From assembly GCF_017916255.1 (NCBI RefSeq), contig NZ_CP072827.1:7093501-7157500 (forward strand): a DNA stretch of 64,000 bases, written 5' to 3'. The translations under genes and the position numbers were made by a program. The notes under the pieces are model-generated. The model saw nothing but the letters and a program-made list of their open reading frames with translations, did not search any database and was not told the DNA's origin. How positions within the stretch are numbered: the first letter of the stretch is position 1; every line of letters starts with the position of its first letter. Below are positions 60,818 to 64,000 of the stretch, piece after piece. This stretch comes from Streptomyces mobaraensis NBRC 13819 = DSM 40847. Its GTDB lineage: Bacteria; Actinomycetota; Actinomycetes; Streptomycetales; Streptomycetaceae.

Positions 60818-61786
60818 ATGGCGCTGAGCACACGGCGGTACGCGCAGCCGTGGGGGAGGATCCTGGTCGCCTCGCGGCGGCCCCACCCCGCCCTCCGCGA
60901 CACGGTGGTCGAGTACCGGGCCTTCACCATCGACCCGGCGCGGCGGCTGGCGTGGCTGGAGACCCCGATGGCGCTGCCCGCCATCTACCTGAGCATCGGG
61001 GAGACCGGCCGGCGGTACGACCCGCCGGGATCGCCCACCGCCGTCTACGCCGCCCGGACCAGCGCGCTCCGGTTCGTCCCGCCCGGCCCGTGGGAGGGCG
61101 CCCAGGTGATGCTGACGCTCGACGGCGCCAACCGGCTCCTCGGGCCGCGGCTCTGGGAGTTCGCCGACGTGCTCCCGGACGCCCGGGACGTGCTCGGCCG
61201 ACGGATGCGCGACATCCCCGAGCGGCTCGCCCACGCCGCCTCCTGGGACGCGCGGTTCGCCCTCCTCGACGAGGTGTTCCTGGGGCTCGACGTGTCGTAC
61301 GCGGGCCGGGTGCCCGCCCCGCTGGCCTGGGCGTGGGAGCGGCTGCTGCACGACGGCGACGGCACCCGCATCGCCGACCTCGCCCGGGAGACCGGCTGGA
61401 GCAGGCGCCGGCTCCAGCAGGCGTTCCAGCGCCACGTGGGCGTGGCGCCCAGGGACGTGGCCTCCATGACGCGCTTCCGCCGCACCCTGGAGACGCTGGT
61501 CCGGGCCCCGGCCGGGCTGCCGCACGCCGTCCTCGCCGCGCACTGCGGCTACTACGACCAGTCGCACCTCATCCGTGAGTTCAAGGCCGTCACCGGCCTC
61601 ACCCCCGGCGCCCTGAGCGCCGCGCCGGTCCTGGTGCACCCGGCCGTCGGCGGTGCCGCGTACCGGCACGCCTCGGTCGTCGTCGGCGACCCCGAGGGGC
61701 CGCCGGCCGCCGCCGGTACGGGCGCGCGGGCCCCGGACGCTCCCGGGGCCCGCGCGGCCCCGCCGCCCGCCGGCCTGCCGCGCTAG
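60818..61786 (+). CDS. AraC-family transcriptional regulator
   Basis: 322 residues from ATG 60818, which follows GGGGGG closely; the open frame extends upstream without a start signal. The N-terminal 180 residues are a sensor domain (YRAFTIDPARRLAWLETP, APQVMLTLDG-like). The C-terminal AraC domain (about 190-285) has two helix-turn-helices: IADLARETGWSRRRLQQAFQRHVGVAPRDVASMTRFRR and LAAHCGYYDQSHLIREFKAVTGLTP. A Pro/Ala/Gly-rich tail follows. The target is unknown. It converges on the antiporter gene. Confidence 0.9.
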   Translation: MALSTRRYAQPWGRILVASRRPHPALRDTVVEYRAFTIDPARRLAWLETPMALPAIYLSIGETGRRYDPPGSPTAVYAARTSALRFVPPGPWEGAQVMLTLDGANRLLGPRLWEFADVLPDARDVLGRRMRDIPERLAHAASWDARFALLDEVFLGLDVSYAGRVPAPLAWAWERLLHDGDGTRIADLARETGWSRRRLQQAFQRHVGVAPRDVASMTRFRRTLETLVRAPAGLPHAVLAAHCGYYDQSHLIREFKAVTGLTPGALSAAPVLVHPAVGGAAYRHASVVVGDPEGPPAAAGTGARAPDAPGARAAPPPAGLPR

Positions 61787-61872
61787 GCGGCGGTCCTCGG
61801 CGTCCGCGTCCGGGGCGGTCTCGGCGTGTGTTCTCGGCGTGGGCGGTGTTCCCGGCCGCGTGTGCGGGCGGC

Positions 61873-63159
61873 CTAGGCGTCGGCGGCCCGGCCGGACAGC
61901 GGGCGCCCGGCCGCCGCCTCGCCGGACGCCCGCTGCGCGGGCGGCCCCGGGCGCCTGCGGTCACGCCGGTCGATGAGCGACAGCAGCGGGCCGGTCATGG
62001 CCGTGGTCACCAGGGCCATGACGACCATCAGCGAGTACAACGGCCCGTCGAGCAGCCCCAGTTCCATGCCCACGCCGAGGATGACGAGCTCGGTCAGGCC
62101 CCGGGTGTTCATCAGGGCGGCCAGGGTCGCCGACGGGCCGCCGGCCAGGCCCTGCGACCGGGCTCCGACGTAGGTGCCGCAGAACTTGCCGCCTATCGCC
62201 ACGGCCAGTATGGCCAGGAGTTCGACGATCCCCTGCGCCCCCACGCCCCGCAGGTCGACCTTGAGGCCGGCCACCACGAAGTAGACCGGCAGCAGGAGGG
62301 CGGTCAACTGCTCGGTGCGGCCCGCCAGTTCCTCCCGTATGCGGTCGCTGCCCTCCCGGGGGAGCGCGGCGCCGAACAGGAACGCCCCGAAGATGTAGTG
62401 CATGCCCATGGCCTCGGTCGCCGCGGACGACAGGAGCGCGCCGGTCACGGCGACGGCGAAGGCGCGGGAGGTCAGCGCGCCGTCCGGCCCGGCGGGGCCG
62501 AGCGCCCGGCGCAGCACCGGCCGCAGCAGCACCAGGGCCGCGATGAACGGCAGCAGGAGCGCCGCCCGCCAGTGCCCCTGCCCGCCCGGGCCGCCGACGG
62601 CCGCCTGCACGGCTGCCAGCGCCGACCAGGCGACGACGTCCACGACGGCCGCCGTCGCCAGGGCGAGCCCCCCGGTGTCCGTACGGGCCAGCCCGCGGTC
62701 GGTGAGGATCCGCGCCAGGACCGGGAAGGCCGTCACCGACACCGAGAGTCCCACGAACACCACGAACGCGGTCCGCTGGTCGTGGGGGTGCCCCCGCAGC
62801 AGGTAGAAGGCGAGCCCCAGTCCCAGGGCGAAGGGCACCAGCGTCGAGCCGAGCGCGGCACCGGCGGTGACGCGGGTGCGGCCGCGCAGGGCCCGGTGCT
62901 CCAGCTCCAGCCCGACGGTGAACATGAACAGCGCGACGCCGATGTTGGCGAGCGCCGACAGGAACGGCCGTACGTCGGTGGGAAAGAGCCGGCCGGCCGG
63001 GGCCGCCCCCAGCAGGCTCGGCCCGAGGAGCACCCCGGCGAGGATCTCGCCGACGACGGGCGGCTGACCCACCCGCGCGGCGACGGCGCCCAGCGCGCGG
63101 GCCAGGACGAAGATCAGGGCGAGATCAAGGAACAGCCATTGGATGTTCTGGCTCGTCAT
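61873..63159 (-). CDS. Cation:proton antiporter (CPA2 family)
   Basis: 428 residues from ATG 63159 (GGGGAAC upstream). Twelve or thirteen helices. CPA2 landmarks are RVGQPPVVGEILAGVLLGPSLLG in the first third, FTVGLELEH, VVDVVAWSALAAV (the membrane-embedded Asp of the transport site) and MNTRGLTELVILGVG. No TrkA-N domain is attached. It exchanges Na+ or K+ for protons. Similar antiporters are sometimes found near polyketide clusters, but this one is separated from the cluster by unrelated genes, so I treat it as independent. Confidence 0.92.
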   Translation of the reverse strand: MTSQNIQWLFLDLALIFVLARALGAVAARVGQPPVVGEILAGVLLGPSLLGAAPAGRLFPTDVRPFLSALANIGVALFMFTVGLELEHRALRGRTRVTAGAALGSTLVPFALGLGLAFYLLRGHPHDQRTAFVVFVGLSVSVTAFPVLARILTDRGLARTDTGGLALATAAVVDVVAWSALAAVQAAVGGPGGQGHWRAALLLPFIAALVLLRPVLRRALGPAGPDGALTSRAFAVAVTGALLSSAATEAMGMHYIFGAFLFGAALPREGSDRIREELAGRTEQLTALLLPVYFVVAGLKVDLRGVGAQGIVELLAILAVAIGGKFCGTYVGARSQGLAGGPSATLAALMNTRGLTELVILGVGMELGLLDGPLYSLMVVMALVTTAMTGPLLSLIDRRDRRRPGPPAQRASGEAAAGRPLSGRAADA

Positions 63160-63741
63160 GCACGTTCCCCCGTAGTCAAACCGTGCGGTGAGTGGCTCGC
63201 GGGTCAGGCTACCGGCGCGGGGTGGCGCCGAGAATGCCTGGCGCACAAGACTGGGGAAATTCCGGAGCGGTGGGTGAGGGAGAAATCCGGGTGGCGTAGG
63301 GGTTTGGTCGAAGCCGTGCGCAGAACGGCCGATCGCCGGGTGGCGGACGTCAGCACGGCCGCGGAAAGTGAAATGCCGCCGGAATGGGGACGATGCCAAT
63401 CGCTCGGGTGGAGACGTCTCGGCAAAGGGCCTCGCGGGAAGCGGAATTCGCCGGGCAATACCCTTACGGGGGATACGGGAATGCGTTGGCGCGCTCCTCC
63501 CGTCACCCCTCTCGGCCAGCGCCGGTCGCCGCCCCCGCAGGAAAAAGGAAGCCGCCGTTCCAGCTTGCTTCCCGGCCGGTAACGGAAGAGGCGCGCAAGC
63601 TCTCCGCCACCGCGCCGGGGCGCGGTGCGGTGCCTACGCTGGACGGGAGCGGACGGGAGGTTTCCGCCGCCCCCGCCCGGACAGGCGTACCGGCCAAGCG
63701 ATCATTCGACAGGCAAGCGATCACTCGACAGGGGAGGCCCG
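63160..63741. other. Gene-free region upstream of the small hydrophilic protein
   Basis: 582 bases with no supported gene. TACGCT near 63636 is a possible -10 element. A 19-base tandem repeat lies at 63695-63732. Confidence 0.5.
63695..63732. repeat. 19-bp tandem repeat before a small gene
   Basis: CAAGCGATCATTCGACAGG and CAAGCGATCACTCGACAGG, head to tail and differing at one position. It ends three bases before the ribosome-binding site (GGGGAGG is partly included) of the small gene at 63742, so in its transcript leader or promoter. Confidence 0.65.
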
Positions 63742-63942
63742 ATGACCAAGAACCCCCAGCAGAGTGCCCTGCGGCGCAGCGGCAAGGGCGCCACCAGCCA
63801 GGACTCCGCCGTCGCCAAGGCGGACCTCGACCGCGAGGTGGGGCCCGGCGGCCCGGAGCGCGCCCACGGCACCGACAAGGGCACCAAGGGCGGTGGCCGC
63901 GGCGGCGGCGTCCCGCCCGGCCAGCGGCCCGACCACCCCTGA
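63742..63942 (+). CDS. Small hydrophilic Gly/Lys-rich protein
   Basis: 66 residues from ATG 63742 (GGGGAGG four bases upstream). MTKNPQQSALRRSGKGATSQ begins a highly charged chain with no hydrophobic segment, ending KGTKGGGRGGGVPPGQRPDHP. Composition resembles intrinsically disordered stress or dehydration-type proteins. I do not recognise a characterised family. The good ribosome-binding site and purine/GC codon pattern support a real gene. Confidence 0.65.
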   Translation: MTKNPQQSALRRSGKGATSQDSAVAKADLDREVGPGGPERAHGTDKGTKGGGRGGGVPPGQRPDHP

Positions 63943-63996
63943 GCCCCCGACACCGGAGACCCCCCACCGGCACCGGAGGAAGGAACGCCACGGTCA

Positions 63997-64000
63997 TGCA
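63997..64000 (+). CDS. Possible start of a gene running off the window
   Basis: ATG at 63997, with GGAGGAAGG about 12 bases upstream. Only the start codon and one base are inside the window, so nothing can be said about the product. Confidence 0.25.

Noticed and set aside
61873..63159. Cation/proton antiporter as part of the polyketide cluster
   Set aside because: Four unrelated regulatory or stress genes and two strand switches separate it from the cluster.

Overview
The window is high-GC (about 72-75 %) DNA from a streptomycete. This rests on a rodlin, a streptogrisin-type protease, a streptophobe-type membrane protein, a SpoIIE-type phosphatase with PAS and GAF domains, many GTG and TTG starts, and purple codon bias (G or C at almost every third position). 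No rRNA, tRNA, CRISPR array, insertion sequence or phage gene was seen. Annotation is by reading motifs, ribosome-binding sites and gene junctions; no database was searched.

Layout. 0-8 kb: a TetR regulator and a divergent MFS exporter with an iron-box-like operator; a FluG-like pair (glutamine-synthetase-like ligase plus amidohydrolase) with a divergent TetR regulator; a secreted NodB deacetylase. 7.4-11.5 kb: PAP2 phosphatase, DedA protein, a GH18 chitinase with a DasR-like box, and a rodlin. 11.9-13.3 kb: a leader-peptide ORF ahead of an isopenicillin-N-synthase-like oxygenase. 13.4-15.7 kb: a translationally coupled operon of a DUF692/MNIO iron enzyme, a small partner protein and a membrane protein ending in a Ser/Cys repeat tail. 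15.7-41.5 kb: mixed housekeeping and secretion genes (hydro-lyase, SEDS protein, proteases, alcohol dehydrogenase, XRE and TetR regulators, MFS pump, MscL, PAS-GAF-SpoIIE phosphatase, permease, GNAT) and a zinc-ribbon/HTH gene pair.

42.3-58.7 kb is a type II polyketide cluster, all on the + strand. Its order (aromatic hydroxylase, TcmI-type cyclase, KS-alpha, KS-beta, ACP, ketoreductase, didomain aromatase, second hydroxylase) is that of angucycline clusters such as pga, urd and jad. Here the second hydroxylase is fused in frame to a flavin-dependent halogenase. A JadG/GilOII-like small monooxygenase, an SDR, two deazaflavin (F420)-type nitroreductase-like proteins, a Tat-exported berberine-bridge-type oxidase, a cupin, a flavin reductase and an efflux pump follow. 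No glycosyltransferase or deoxysugar gene is present, so the product is predicted to be a chlorinated, oxidatively rearranged aglycone. After the cluster come an ECF41 sigma factor, a hemerythrin protein, an AraC regulator, a cation/proton antiporter and a small hydrophilic protein.

The two strongest candidates for undescribed biology are the MNIO/partner/Ser-Cys-tail operon (13.4-15.7 kb) and the hydroxylase-halogenase fusion (48.8-52.0 kb).
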